The translations under genes and the position numbers were made by a program. Under the pieces are notes generated by a model that saw only the letters and a list, made by a program, of their open reading frames with translations, searched no databases and was not told the DNA's origin. From contig NZ_JAIEWN010000040.1 in assembly GCF_019599295.1 (NCBI RefSeq), forward strand, positions 1-35,825: 35,825 nucleotides of DNA, written 5' to 3'. Below, piece by piece: positions 23,644-33,312 of the stretch; the first letter of the stretch is position 1; the number at the start of each line of letters is the position of its first letter. The DNA is from Oscillochloris sp. ZM17-4 (GTDB taxonomy: Bacteria > Chloroflexota > Chloroflexia > Chloroflexales > Chloroflexaceae).

Positions 23644-24312
23644 TCACTTCTTCTCGGCGCCGGCCAGATCCTCACGGGTCAGGATCTCGTCGATGATCCC
23701 GTACTCCTTGGCCTGAGTCGGGGTCATGAACAGGTCGCGGTCGAAGTCCTTCGAGATCCGCTCAAGCGGCTGGCCGGTGTCGGTGACGAGCAGCTCGCGG
23801 ATGAGCTGCTGCTCGCGGAGCAGCTCGCGGGCCATGATCTCGACATCGGGGGCGTAGCCGCGGGCGCCGCCGCCCGCCGGGTGCATGTGGATGGTCGAGT
23901 GGGGCAGGCTGTAGCGCTTCCCCTTCGCGCCGCCGGCCAGGATCGGCGTCGCCATGCTGCCGGCCATGCCGACGCAGACGGTAGCCACGCTCGGCCTGAT
24001 GTGGCGCATCGTGTCGTAGATCGCCAGGCCGGCGGTGATCGAGCCGCCGGGGCTGTTGATATAGAGCCAGATGTCCCGATCCGGGTCATCGCTCTCCAGA
24101 AACAGCAGCTGGGCGACGATCAGGTTCGCGATCTGGTCTTCGATCGGGGTGCCCAGGATGATGATTCGCTCCTTGAGCAGCCGAGAGTAGATATCGAAGG
24201 CGCGCTCGCCACGGCTGCTGCTCTCAACAACCATAGGGATGAGGGCAGAGGGCATGCCGGCGGCAGAAGGGCTGCGCCAGTCGATGCTCTGATACGGGCT
24301 TTCCCACTTCAT
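23644..24312 (-). CDS. clpP: ATP-dependent Clp protease proteolytic subunit
   Basis: 222 residues from ATG24312, which has GAGGG nine bases upstream; an upstream ATG (24366) is not supported. ClpP forms a double heptameric serine-protease barrel. Catalytic Ser119 is in [12 protein letters not shown] (instead of the common GQAASM), His144 in [14 protein letters not shown] (instead of IHQPLGG), and the Asp is in the [13 protein letters not shown] stretch, followed by [13 protein letters not shown]. The substrate-binding [18 protein letters not shown] is conserved. The N-terminal 30 residues form a leader that may be processed. It lies between tig and clpX. The GMAGSM/HMHP variants look like a lineage feature, not damage. 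Confidence 0.97.
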   Translation of the reverse strand: MKWESPYQSIDWRSPSAAGMPSALIPMVVESSSRGERAFDIYSRLLKERIIILGTPIEDQIANLIVAQLLFLESDDPDRDIWLYINSPGGSITAGLAIYDTMRHIRPSVATVCVGMAGSMATPILAGGAKGKRYSLPHSTIHMHPAGGGARGYAPDVEIMARELLREQQLIRELLVTDTGQPLERISKDFDRDLFMTPTQAKEYGIIDEILTREDLAGAEKK

Positions 24313-24419
24313 AGATCCCTCTTTCAGGTGTACAGTCGACCTCGGACGCACAGCATCTATTCGCACGCTAGAAGCATACCATGAAGCGCCAAGCTGTGCG
24401 TCCCTCGGTGCGCGCCTGA

Positions 24420-26006
<1,587 letters not shown>

Positions 26007-26292
26007 CCCTGATACTCTCCATCTCTACAATATGCTGATAAGGCTGCTGGCTGCCCCCGAGCCCGCGATGAGGCGTAGGGCAGCTGCCTGGATACCACAC
26101 AGAACACGCGACACTTGGCGGGCATACTGCGAGCCATTATAGCATGTCTCCCCCGCGTTGCAAAGCCATAGAACACTGAGCGGCATAACGCCGCCCTGAT
26201 GGGCTACAACCCGTGCCTCGTGCCATCGCAGATAAGGCGCAGCGCACGCAGGTGCGATCCTTGCGCCGGGGCAGGCCAGAAGGGCTATGCGA
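26007..26292. other. Non-coding stretch upstream of tig
   Basis: Together with 26293-26555 this is the largest gene-free interval (about 550 bases). It should hold the tig-clpP-clpX promoter on the minus strand, but I see no convincing -35/-10 pair. Open frames here have unnatural compositions and no family resemblance. Nothing else is recognisable before the repeated element at 26293. Confidence 0.5.
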
Positions 26293-26433
26293 TACCTCCT
26301 GGTGGGGGTGCGGGGGCGGCGAAGCCGCCCCCGCAGTATGTTTGCCTTGGGTTTGGGCGGCGAAGCCGCCCAAACCCAAGGCAAAACCAGGTCTTAAGGC
26401 AAAACCAGGTCTGGGGCGCAGCCCCAGGACGTT
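26293..26433 (-). repeat. Three-hairpin intergenic element (copy 2, minus strand)
   Basis: Read on the minus strand it matches the element at 5331-5451 part by part: TCCTGGGGCTGCGCCCCAG, then GACCTGGTTTTGCC (here duplicated), the TTTGGGCGGC/GCCGCCCAAA hairpin, the GGGGGCGGC/GCCGCCCCC hairpin with TTC loop, a CACCCCCACC run and AGGAGGTA. No gene follows the terminal AGGAGGT here. Confidence 0.8.
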
Positions 26434-26487
26434 GCAGCAACCCTTATACATGCACACATTCGCCCTGCTATGTCCCGTATCGGATGG

Positions 26488-26493
26488 TATAAT
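26488..26493 (+). promoter_or_regulatory. Possible -10 box of lspA
   Basis: TATAAT in GGTATAATGAG, about 60 bases before the lspA start. The -35 position has no good match. Confidence 0.4.
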
Positions 26494-26555
26494 GAGAAGC
26501 GGCGGCGCGGGGGTCGTGACGCCGCCACGTTTATACCATAACGGAGTTGATGCGC

Positions 26556-27065
26556 ATGAGCATAGGCAAACATCGTATCTGGGCTATCCCATCACTCGTT
26601 GGCTCTCTTATTATTGTCGCCGACCAGGCCAGCAAGGCCTGGGTCGTCCAGAGCCTCGGCCCAGAGACGATGACTCGCTTCATCCCAGTTATCGGCGACA
26701 CGGCGCGGATCGCCTACTCGCACAACACCGGGGTTGCCTTCAGCCTCTTCCAGGGCATGCCGCAGCTCCTCGCCTTCACCTCGCTGGCGATCGTCGCCGG
26801 GGCGATCTACTTCTACCTCACCCAGCTGCCGCACCGGCGTCTGTTCGTGCAGATCATCCTCGGGCTCATCCTCGGCGGGGCCTTCGGCAATATTATTGAC
26901 CGGGTGCGCCTGGGCTACGTGGTCGATTTTATCCAGGTGGGCTGGTTCCCGATCTTTAACCTGGCCGATAGCGCGATCACGGTCGGCGCGGCCCTGCTCA
27001 TGCTCCAGTTTCTGCTTGAGGAGATCGCGCACCGCCGCGAGGATCGGGCGATGGTTCTGCAGTGA
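26556..27065 (+). CDS. lspA: Lipoprotein signal peptidase (signal peptidase II)
   Basis: 169 residues, four membrane helices. LspA is the inner-membrane aspartyl protease that removes signal peptides from prolipoproteins. Family boxes: VADQASKAWV, HNTGVAFSLF, GNIIDRVRLGYVVDFI with catalytic Asp115, and [11 protein letters not shown] with catalytic Asp138. ATG26556 is preferred because GGAG lies nine to ten bases upstream; TTG26547 and ATG26550 are in frame but too close to it. The stop TGA overlaps the start (GTG27062 or ATG27065) of a second lspA copy, so the two were once coupled. The second copy is broken, leaving this as the only intact lspA in the window. Confidence 0.95.
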   Translation: MSIGKHRIWAIPSLVGSLIIVADQASKAWVVQSLGPETMTRFIPVIGDTARIAYSHNTGVAFSLFQGMPQLLAFTSLAIVAGAIYFYLTQLPHRRLFVQIILGLILGGAFGNIIDRVRLGYVVDFIQVGWFPIFNLADSAITVGAALLMLQFLLEEIAHRREDRAMVLQ

Positions 27066-27406
27066 TGCGCGCGACGCCAGCCCGGCCACTGAGCATCCCT
27101 CCACGCTGGGCACTCCCTATCGCCCTCGGGCTCCTCGCCCTCATGTGCGATCAGCTGAGCAAGGTCTGGATCGTGTCCCAGCTCGGCCCCGAGCCGTATG
27201 TTCGGTCGATCCCCCTCGGCCCCGCATGGCTGAACCTCGCACGCCGCGTGACGCCAAACTGTCAAGTGCTTCTGAAACCATGTCTAACCAATCTTTTGTT
27301 ATGCGAGAGATTCGTCCCAGGTCTGAGGCCGTTTCGCCCGCTCTCGGCTACGCTGCAATCTGCAATCTGCAATCTACAATCTGCAATCGCTAAAGGAGCC
27401 CTGTGA
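27062..27406 (+). pseudogene. 5' fragment of a second lipoprotein signal peptidase gene (lspA2), broken
   Basis: After a short leader, residues about 17-60 match LspA: a first helix, MCDQLSKVWIVSQLGPEPYV and IPLGPAWLNLA, aligned with DQASKAWVVQSLGPETMT and the following part of the intact copy. Just after NLA (about 27242), where the conserved NTGVAF box is expected, similarity stops. The frame then runs through about 110 bases of unrelated sequence and a heptamer array ([12 protein letters not shown]) to a TGA at 27406. The missing continuation, starting at [14 protein letters not shown], lies 6.1 kb away at 33313. About 45 residues of the middle are absent from both pieces, so simple rejoining would not restore the gene. 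Confidence 0.85.
27353..27388. repeat. Single-armed heptamer array (right-type arm, TGCAATC) at the left edge of the lspA2-splitting block
   Basis: Five tandem units, of which one is the TACAATC variant. Positions 27358-27388 are the exact reverse complement of 33277-33307 (31 bases). No second arm is present here. Confidence 0.92.
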
Positions 27407-28269
27407 GCATCACGATCACCGCGCCCGACTCACTCGATGACGCGACCGCCGAGGGCATCCACGCCCTGGTGGCCCGCTGTAACGCCGCCGAGCGCCTGGA
27501 CCTGCCGATCTCCCCCGAGGTTGGCGCGAGCGCCAGCCTGCTCCTGGCCCATATCGACGGCGATCTGGCCGGGGTGGCACAGGTGGGCCACGGCCCCGAG
27601 TCCGAGATCTGCCTCTGCGTCGACCCGGCGCGCCGGCGGCGCGGGGCTGGCCGGGCGCTCGTCACGGCCGCCCGCGGCCACGTGGCCGCCCGTGGCGCCG
27701 GCGACATCCTGCTCGTCTCCGACACAACGGCCGAGTCGGGGCCGGCCTTCGCCGAGTCCCTGGGCGCGCAGCTCAGCTTCGCCGAGCACCGTATGGACCT
27801 CGACCTAGCGGCGGTGCCGGCGGCGCCGGTGCCCATGCCCGACCTGGACATCCGCCCGGCGCACGGCGGCGATGCGCCGGCGATCGCCGCCGTGCTGGTG
27901 GCGGCGTTCGGCGACCCGCCGGCGATGGTGGAGCGATTCGTGGCCGAGCGGATCGTCAGCCGCTCCCACCGCTTTCTGCTGGGCGAGCTGGTCGGGCGGC
28001 CGGCGGGCACCCTGCGCCTGATCGTGGACGATGGCTGGACCTATGTCTCCACCTTCGGGGTGCTGCCCGCGCTCCACGGGCGCGGCGTGGGCCGGCGCAT
28101 GCTGCTCCACACCATCGGTCTGCTCCTCGCCGACGGACAGCGCGCGGTGCGGATTGAGGTGGATACGACAAACGCCTCGGCCATCGGCCTCTACGAGTCC
28201 TGCGGATTCCGCCGAGGCCGCACCTTCGCCTACCACAGGCTGCCGGAGCTGGCCCCTTCAGCGTCGTAG
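27403..28269 (+). CDS. Tandem-domain GNAT acetyltransferase (mycothiol-synthase-like layout)
   Basis: 288 residues, two GNAT domains. The N-terminal half (about 1-135) has the acetyl-CoA loop CVDPARRRRGAGRALV; the C-terminal half (about 148-283) has VLPALHGRGVGRRML, followed by VDTTNASAIGLYESCGFRRGRTFAYH, the usual GNAT ending. The double-GNAT layout is shared with MshD, but nothing proves mycothiol chemistry, and the substrate is unknown. The start is GTG27403 with AAAGGAG about eight bases upstream. It is the first gene inside the block that separates the two lspA2 pieces, 14 bases after the left-edge heptamer array. It is convergent with the MFS gene. Confidence 0.88.
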   Translation: MSITITAPDSLDDATAEGIHALVARCNAAERLDLPISPEVGASASLLLAHIDGDLAGVAQVGHGPESEICLCVDPARRRRGAGRALVTAARGHVAARGAGDILLVSDTTAESGPAFAESLGAQLSFAEHRMDLDLAAVPAAPVPMPDLDIRPAHGGDAPAIAAVLVAAFGDPPAMVERFVAERIVSRSHRFLLGELVGRPAGTLRLIVDDGWTYVSTFGVLPALHGRGVGRRMLLHTIGLLLADGQRAVRIEVDTTNASAIGLYESCGFRRGRTFAYHRLPELAPSAS

Positions 28270-28427
28270 GCCACCCTCTGGCGCGCGCCAGGCATTTCGT
28301 GAGATCTTCGGGAGCTACCCGTTACTTTTTCGTATCGGCAACGATGTAGTATACAGAGAGCGATTCATCGCCTCTTCTCCCCGTAGCCCTCGCCGCCCCC
28401 CCCCCGGCGCTTGCAGCAGGGAGAAGC

Positions 28428-28476
28428 TCACACCGCGCGGCGTGCCGTCTCCCCCCCGGCAGGCCGCGCGGTGTGA
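28428..28476. terminator. Hairpin between convergent GNAT and MFS genes
   Basis: TCACACCGCGCGG and CCGCGCGGTGTGA (13 bp exact) around a 23-base loop, directly before the MFS stop codon. The rest of 28270-28427 contains a run of about ten C residues near 28396 and no gene. Confidence 0.6.
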
Positions 28477-28477
28477 T

Positions 28478-29749
28478 TCATGTCGCCGCCTCGCGCCGCC
28501 GGAAGGCCGCCCAGAAGACCAGGGCGCTGAGCGCGCTGAGCGCCGCGCCGAGCAGGAAGAGCGCCTGGTAGCCAAAGAGCGCGATGATATAGCCGCCGCC
28601 GAAGGTCAGCCCAGTGAAGCAGACCCCCGCCGCCATCTCGGTCACGCCTACCACAACTGCCCGCCGGCTGGGCGGCACCAGGTCGAGGAAGTAGACCATC
28701 GAGGCGGCGTAGCGGATCGCCGAGAGGCTGAAGACCGCCATCAGGCTGAGCGCGGCCGCCCCCCAGTGGGGGATAAACGTGATCGGCAGCATGCCGACGC
28801 CGGTGGCGAGCGTGGCGCCGATCACGACGTTGCGGTTGCCGAAGCGCGCGCTCAGGGGTGCGGTGATCAGGGCGGCGGGCACGCCGGCGAGTCGCCCCAG
28901 CGCCAGCACCAGGCCGATCTGGGCGGTGGGCACGTGCAGCGCCGTGTCGAGGTAGAGGTTGGCGAAGGTGCTGGTCGCGGCCAGCCCGGCCACCTGGAGC
29001 ACGCGCACCAGCGCGATCAGGCTGAGCAGCCCGAGGATGGGCGTGGCGGCCGAGATCGCCGGCGCGGCCCCGGCGACGGGGGCGGGCGTGTCCGGCGTGT
29101 CGCGCAGATCGGCCAGCGGGATCTGGCGGATGGCCAGCAGCGCCGGGGCGATCGCGAGCCCGGCGGCCATCAGGCCGTAGCGGTAGGGCGCGGGGTCATC
29201 GAGCGAGACGCCGATCATGCCGCCGATCAGCAGGGGCAGCAGCCCGCCGGCCAGGCTGCCGAGGAAGGCCGACAGCGAGATCAGCGCCGTCTGCGTGGAG
29301 TATGCCTGGTTGCGCTGGTCGGATCGGACCAGGGCCAGCAGGATGGGGGCGGCGTTCACGAAGTAGAGGGCCAGCCCGAGGTAGAGGCCGGTGATCATGC
29401 TGAGCAGCCAGGGCATGCGCGCCGCCGGAGGCAGGGTGTCGGCCAGGGGGAGCAGGGTGCCGCAGGCGGCCAGGAGCCCCAGGCCCACCAGGATCACCCG
29501 CCGGCTGCCCAGGCGCCCGCCGAGCACCCCCGCCGGCAGGCTGGCGGACGCGAAGACCAGGGCGCCCACCGCGTTCACCAGGCCGATCTGCTCGGGCCCG
29601 TAGCCGACGCGGGCCAGGAACAGGTTGAGCAGGGCGGCGTAGACTCCGCCGTCGACGGCGAAGCCGACTAGGGCGATCGCCACGAGGTAGCGGGCTACGT
29701 TGGGGCCGAACTGGCGAAGATCCCCAAGGTAGCGGCGGGAGGCAAGCAT
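28478..29749 (-). CDS. Major facilitator superfamily transporter
   Basis: 423 residues, about twelve membrane helices in two halves. It opens with RYLVAIALVGFAVDGGVYAALLNLFL and has the MFS motif A-like loop GVLGGRLGSRRVILVG after helix 2 and a second-half equivalent APLSARFGNRNVVIG. The substrate is unknown; the cytoplasmic middle segment (about 190-215) is Ala/Pro rich. ATG29749 is chosen because GGAG lies nine bases upstream; an upstream in-frame ATG at 29833 would overlap the divergent promoter. It is divergent from a LacI-type regulator whose operator is 110 bases away, so control by that regulator is plausible. Confidence 0.9.
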   Translation of the reverse strand: MLASRRYLGDLRQFGPNVARYLVAIALVGFAVDGGVYAALLNLFLARVGYGPEQIGLVNAVGALVFASASLPAGVLGGRLGSRRVILVGLGLLAACGTLLPLADTLPPAARMPWLLSMITGLYLGLALYFVNAAPILLALVRSDQRNQAYSTQTALISLSAFLGSLAGGLLPLLIGGMIGVSLDDPAPYRYGLMAAGLAIAPALLAIRQIPLADLRDTPDTPAPVAGAAPAISAATPILGLLSLIALVRVLQVAGLAATSTFANLYLDTALHVPTAQIGLVLALGRLAGVPAALITAPLSARFGNRNVVIGATLATGVGMLPITFIPHWGAAALSLMAVFSLSAIRYAASMVYFLDLVPPSRRAVVVGVTEMAAGVCFTGLTFGGGYIIALFGYQALFLLGAALSALSALVFWAAFRRREAAT

Positions 29750-29826
29750 GTGTGTGCTCCGGTGAGGCGCGCCCAGACGCTGGGCGCTGGCCTTTCGCAA
29801 TGCTACCATAATTTGTGATAAAACTC

Positions 29827-29855
29827 TTGACATGCCCTGGTGCCCGTGCTATACT
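29827..29855 (+). promoter_or_regulatory. Strong sigma-70 promoter of the LacI-type gene
   Basis: Consensus TTGACA (29827-29832), exactly 17 bases, then TATACT (29850-29855). It is the best canonical promoter in the window. The operator directly downstream covers the expected transcription start. Confidence 0.82.
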
Positions 29856-29859
29856 CAGC

Positions 29860-29887
29860 TTAATCCATTAAGCGCTTAATCAATTAA
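29860..29887. promoter_or_regulatory. LacI-family operator
   Basis: A 28-bp inverted repeat centred on ATTAAGCGCTTAAT and bounded by TTAAT/ATTAA, with mismatches only at two positions in each arm. The AAGCGCTT-type centre with a CG middle step is typical of LacI/GalR-family operators. Its overlap with the start site predicts repression of the regulator's own gene. Confidence 0.75.
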
Positions 29888-29907
29888 CTAGCGGCGGGCG
29901 GCAGGCA

Positions 29908-30918
29908 GTGGCAACGATCAAAGATGTCGCAGAGCGGGCAAACGTCTCGACGGCCACCGTCTCGTATGTGCTTAACGGCACAGGCACGGTGACCGAGGCG
30001 ACCCGCCAGCGCGTGCTGGCGGCGGCCTCCGCCCTCAGCTACCAGCCCAACCACGCCGCCCGCAGCCTGCGCTCGCGCTCGCGCACCCTTGGGCTCGTGC
30101 TGCCGGGCCGCGCGGCGCGCCTGAGCGACCCGGCGATGGCTGAGCTGGTGGATGGCCTCGCCGAGGCGGCCGCCGTGCGCGGCTACTTTATCCTGCTGGC
30201 CAGCGCCGGCGATGATCTGCCCGAGGCGCTGCTCGGCGAGCAGCTGCTGCGCGGCGGCCGGGTCGATGGCCTCGTGCTGCTTGACCTGCGCGCCGACGAC
30301 GAGCGCCTGCGCCACCTGCTCACCCTCGGCGCGCCAATCGTCTGCGCCGGGCCGCCCCAGGCCGGCCAGGGCTGCCCCTGCGTCGGCCTCGACAGCTACG
30401 GCGGGGCGCGGGCGGCCACCAGCCACCTGCTGGCCCTCGGCCACCGGCGGATCGCCCAGATCGCCCCGCCCTCCGACCTCGCCGAGAGCGAGCTGTTCTT
30501 CCAGGGCTACGCCGACGCCCTCGCCGAGGCCGGCGTTGAGCTTGAGCCATCCTACACCGTCGAGTCGGGGGCGACCCAGGACGACGGCATGGCGGCGATG
30601 CAGGAGCTGCTGGCCCTGCCCGAGCCGCCCACGGCGGTGTTCGCGGCCAGCGACACTCTGGCCTTCGGGGCGATGCACGCCCTGCGCGACGCGGGGGTGA
30701 GCGTCGGCAGTCAGATCTCGCTGGTGGGCTGCGGCGACGCGCCCCTCGCCGCCCACACCCACCCGCCGCTCACCACCCTGCGCGCCCCTCGCCACGCCCT
30801 CGGCGTGGCCCTGGCCCACCGGCTGATCGGCCAGGTTGAGCGACAGCCCGGCGGCCCAGACACGGCCCTCGGTATGCAGCTGATTGTCCGGCGCTCAACC
30901 GCAGCACTGAGACACTGA
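29908..30918 (+). CDS. LacI/GalR-family transcriptional regulator
   Basis: 336 residues. N-terminal helix-turn-helix ATIKDVAERANVSTATVSYVLNG with the hinge helix YQPNHAARSLRSRS, then a periplasmic-binding-protein-type effector domain (TLGLVLPG..., DGLVLLDLR, LGHRRIAQI, PTAVFAASDTLAFGAMHALRDAG, VGCGDAPLA). The effector is probably a sugar or related small molecule. The start is GTG29908 without a strong ribosome site. It is expressed from a canonical promoter with an overlapping operator (autorepression). It is divergent from the MFS transporter and followed, after an octamer array, by an MsmK/UgpC-type ABC ATPase. A carbohydrate uptake link is plausible but not proven. Confidence 0.93.
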   Translation: MATIKDVAERANVSTATVSYVLNGTGTVTEATRQRVLAAASALSYQPNHAARSLRSRSRTLGLVLPGRAARLSDPAMAELVDGLAEAAAVRGYFILLASAGDDLPEALLGEQLLRGGRVDGLVLLDLRADDERLRHLLTLGAPIVCAGPPQAGQGCPCVGLDSYGGARAATSHLLALGHRRIAQIAPPSDLAESELFFQGYADALAEAGVELEPSYTVESGATQDDGMAAMQELLALPEPPTAVFAASDTLAFGAMHALRDAGVSVGSQISLVGCGDAPLAAHTHPPLTTLRAPRHALGVALAHRLIGQVERQPGGPDTALGMQLIVRRSTAALRH

Positions 30919-31086
30919 GGCGCTGAGGCGCTGAGACTGGTGGCTCGCTTTCGCTCGCGTCTTGCGATAACAGGCTTAGCAGCATCTCAGTGTCTCAGCA
31001 TCTCAGTGTCTCAGCATCTCAGCATCTCAGCATCTCAATAGTCCAGCGTCTCAGTGTCTCAGCGTCTCAGTGTCTCAGTGTCTCAG
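30907..31086. repeat. Two-armed octamer/heptamer array of CTGAGxx / CATCTCAG type
   Basis: The left arm (30907-30937) has ACTGAGGCGCTGAG-type units; the right arm (30984-31086) has about thirteen TCTCAGTG/CATCTCAG/CGTCTCAG units, mostly eight bases long. The loop is about 45 bases. It fills the gap between the LacI-type gene and the ABC ATPase gene; the ATPase's own GGAGGAAG site lies beyond it. Confidence 0.88.
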
Positions 31087-31105
31087 TGATGATGGAGGAA
31101 GACCA

Positions 31106-32212
31106 ATGGCGGGCATTAAGTTTGACCACGTGTGGAAGAAGTTCGGCGAGGTGTCGGTACTCAAAGACCTAAACATCGAGATCAACGATGGCGAGTTCCT
31201 AGTGCTGGTCGGCCCCTCGGGCTGCGGCAAGTCCACCGCGCTGCGCTGCCTGGCCGGCCTTGAGGAGATCACCGACGGCAATATCGTCATCGGCGACCGC
31301 GTGGTCAACGATGTGCCGCCCAAGGATCGCGACATCGCGATGGTCTTCCAGAGCTACGCGCTCTACCCGCACATGTCGGTCTACGACAACATGGCCTTCG
31401 GCCTGAAGCTGCGCAAGGTGCCCAAGACCGAGATCGACAAGCGCGTCACCGAGGCCGCCGATATGCTTGGCATCAAGCACCTGCTCGACCGCAAGCCTAA
31501 GGCGCTCTCCGGCGGCCAGCGCCAGCGCGTCGCCCTCGGCCGCGCCATCGTCCGCGACCCCGCCGTCTTCCTGATGGACGAGCCGCTCTCCAACCTCGAC
31601 GCCAAGCTGCGCGTGCAGACCCGCGCCGAGATCAGCAAGCTCCACCAGCGCCTGAAGACGACCTTCATCTATGTGACCCACGACCAGACCGAGGCCATGA
31701 CGATGGGCACGCGCATCGCCGTGATGAAGGATGGCATCCTCCAGCAGCTCGACTCGCCGCAGAACCTCTACGACAACCCGGCGAACATGTTCGTCGCCGG
31801 ATTCATCGGCAGCCCGGCCATGAACTTCTTTGAGGCCAAGCTCGACCGGGTGAGCGGCGGGCTGGGCGTGATGATCGGCAAGGACTTTATGGTGCCCGTG
31901 CCCGCCGCCAAGGCCGATAAGGTCAGCGGTCATGTGGGCAAGGATATCTACTTCGGCATCCGCCCCGAGGATGTCCACGACTCGCACTACGTCGCCCGCG
32001 GCGTGGACGAGAGCGCGAAGATCCAGGCCACGGTGAACCTGACCGAGGCCATGGGCTCTGAGGTGTACGCCTACATCGAGAGCAACGGCAAGGAGTTCAT
32101 CGGCCGCCTCGACCCGCGCACCAGCGCCCGCACCGGCCACGGCCTCGAGATCGTGCTCGACATGGACAAGATGCACATCTTCGACCGCGAGAGCGAGAAG
32201 GCCCTGGTGTAA
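31106..32212 (+). CDS. MalK/UgpC/MsmK-type ABC transporter ATP-binding protein
   Basis: 368 residues. Walker A GPSGCGKST (36-44), Q-loop MVFQSYALYPH, signature LSGGQRQR (134-141), Walker B VFLMDEP (154-160), D-loop SNLDAKLR, H-loop VTHDQTEA, then a C-terminal TOBE regulatory region with FGIRPEDVHD. This is the CUT1 carbohydrate importer ATPase type, acting at the inner membrane face. ATG31106 is chosen by GGAGGAAG about six bases upstream; an earlier ATG at 31070 lies in the repeat array. No permease or binding-protein genes are adjacent, so it probably serves several importers encoded elsewhere, as MsmK does in some bacteria (inference). Confidence 0.94.
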   Translation: MAGIKFDHVWKKFGEVSVLKDLNIEINDGEFLVLVGPSGCGKSTALRCLAGLEEITDGNIVIGDRVVNDVPPKDRDIAMVFQSYALYPHMSVYDNMAFGLKLRKVPKTEIDKRVTEAADMLGIKHLLDRKPKALSGGQRQRVALGRAIVRDPAVFLMDEPLSNLDAKLRVQTRAEISKLHQRLKTTFIYVTHDQTEAMTMGTRIAVMKDGILQQLDSPQNLYDNPANMFVAGFIGSPAMNFFEAKLDRVSGGLGVMIGKDFMVPVPAAKADKVSGHVGKDIYFGIRPEDVHDSHYVARGVDESAKIQATVNLTEAMGSEVYAYIESNGKEFIGRLDPRTSARTGHGLEIVLDMDKMHIFDRESEKALV

Positions 32213-32215
32213 GCC

Positions 32216-32252
32216 GTAAGGGCGCAGCAGCGCCGCGCTGCTGCGCCCTTAC
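32216..32252. terminator. 37-nt palindrome, family A copy 3
   Basis: Identical to the copy at 5877-5913 (exact 18-base arms, one central base). It lies between the convergent ABC ATPase and argC genes, four bases after the ATPase stop. Confidence 0.8.
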
Positions 32253-32261
32253 CGTAAGCCC

Positions 32262-33263
32262 CTAGCGCAGCCCCGTCGTCTCCTCAAACCCCAGCATCAG
32301 GTTCATGCTCTGCACGGCCTGCCCCGACGCGCCCTTCACCAGGTTATCGACGCAGGCCACCAGGATGTAGCGGCCGTGCTCCGGCTCCACCGGCTGCACG
32401 CCGATCACCAGGCTCATGCTGTTCGCCACGTGGCGAAGCTCGGGCAGCCGCCCCTCGGGCAGCAGCCGGATGAACGGCTCCTGCGCGTACACGTCGTAGG
32501 CCGCCCGCACATCCTCGGGGCGCACGCCTGGCTTTGTGTTGACATAAATAGTCGACAGAATACCCCGGTAGACCGGCAGCAGGTGCGGCGAGAAGATAAT
32601 ATGCAGCCCGGTCTCCTGCTCCATCTCGGGCAGGTGGCGGTGGGTGCGCCCGACGCTGTAGGCGCTGAAGGTCTCGTGGGTCTCGCCGAAGTGGGTTTTG
32701 AGCGAGAGCGAGCGCCCGGCGCCGGACACGCCCGACTTGCTGTCCACGATCACCGGCGCGTCGGACAGCAGGCCGGCCTGGGCCAGCGGGTACAGCGGCA
32801 TGATGGCGGTGAGCGGGTAGCAGCCGGTGTTGGCCACCAGCCGCGCCCTGCGGATCTGCTCACGGTGCAGCTCGGGCAGCCCGTAGACCGCCGCGCTCTG
32901 CAGCTCGGGCGCGGGGTGATCCTTCTTGCGCCAGCGGGCGTAGATGTCCAGATCCTGGAGGCGGAAGGTGTCGGAGAAGTCGACCACCTTCACGCCGGCG
33001 TCCATTGCCGTCTGCACGATCGGGATCAGCTCGGGCGTGTTGTGGGGCAGGCAGGTGAAGACCAGATCGACCCCGCGCAGATCGGCCTGGTCCGGGCCTA
33101 TCAGCGGCTGCTCGATCAGGGTCGGGTAGATATCGCTCAGCCGCTGGCCGGCCGCCGAGCGGGCCGTCGCAAAGGCGATCTCGACCTCGGGGTGGCGCAC
33201 CAGCAGCTTGATCAGCTCGAACCCGGTGTAGCCAGTCGCCCCATAGATGCCGACACGGGCCAT
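32262..33263 (-). CDS. argC: N-acetyl-gamma-glutamyl-phosphate reductase
   Basis: 333 residues. ArgC reduces N-acetylglutamyl phosphate with NADPH, third step of arginine synthesis. N-terminal nucleotide-binding VGIYGATGYTGFELIKLL, substrate region FTCLPHN, catalytic Cys148 in VANTGCYP, DSKSGVSGAGR, and the C-terminal DNLVKGASGQAVQSMNLMLG. All are family hallmarks. GGAGGGAG lies about five bases upstream of ATG33263. It is the last gene of the block inside lspA2; no other arginine gene is nearby. A GATTGCA heptamer arm begins 12 bases upstream of the start. Confidence 0.97.
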   Translation of the reverse strand: MARVGIYGATGYTGFELIKLLVRHPEVEIAFATARSAAGQRLSDIYPTLIEQPLIGPDQADLRGVDLVFTCLPHNTPELIPIVQTAMDAGVKVVDFSDTFRLQDLDIYARWRKKDHPAPELQSAAVYGLPELHREQIRRARLVANTGCYPLTAIMPLYPLAQAGLLSDAPVIVDSKSGVSGAGRSLSLKTHFGETHETFSAYSVGRTHRHLPEMEQETGLHIIFSPHLLPVYRGILSTIYVNTKPGVRPEDVRAAYDVYAQEPFIRLLPEGRLPELRHVANSMSLVIGVQPVEPEHGRYILVACVDNLVKGASGQAVQSMNLMLGFEETTGLR

Positions 33264-33274
33264 AGTGCTCCCTC

Positions 33275-33307
33275 CAGATTGCAGATTGTAGATTGCAGAT
33301 TGCAGAT
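33275..33307. repeat. Single-armed heptamer array (left-type arm, GATTGCA) at the right edge of the lspA2-splitting block
   Basis: Units GATTGCA, GATTGTA, GATTGCA, GATTGCA and a partial GAT. 33277-33307 is the exact reverse complement of 27358-27388, including the position of the GATTGTA variant. There is no second arm; lspA2 similarity begins about six bases further on. Confidence 0.92.
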
Positions 33308-33312
33308 CAGGT

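Noticed and set aside
26025-26384. Minus-strand open frame of 119 codons following the three-hairpin element copy 2
   Set aside because: It is made partly of element sequence, has no ribosome site at its start and no recognisable protein features.
27062-27406. A novel 114-residue protein
   Set aside because: Its first part is clearly LspA and the rest is non-homologous DNA plus a heptamer array, so it is better read as a broken lspA copy.
27353-33307. A conventional composite transposon or genomic island
   Set aside because: No transposase, integrase or target-site duplication is visible, and the cargo includes a housekeeping-type argC with composition like its surroundings.
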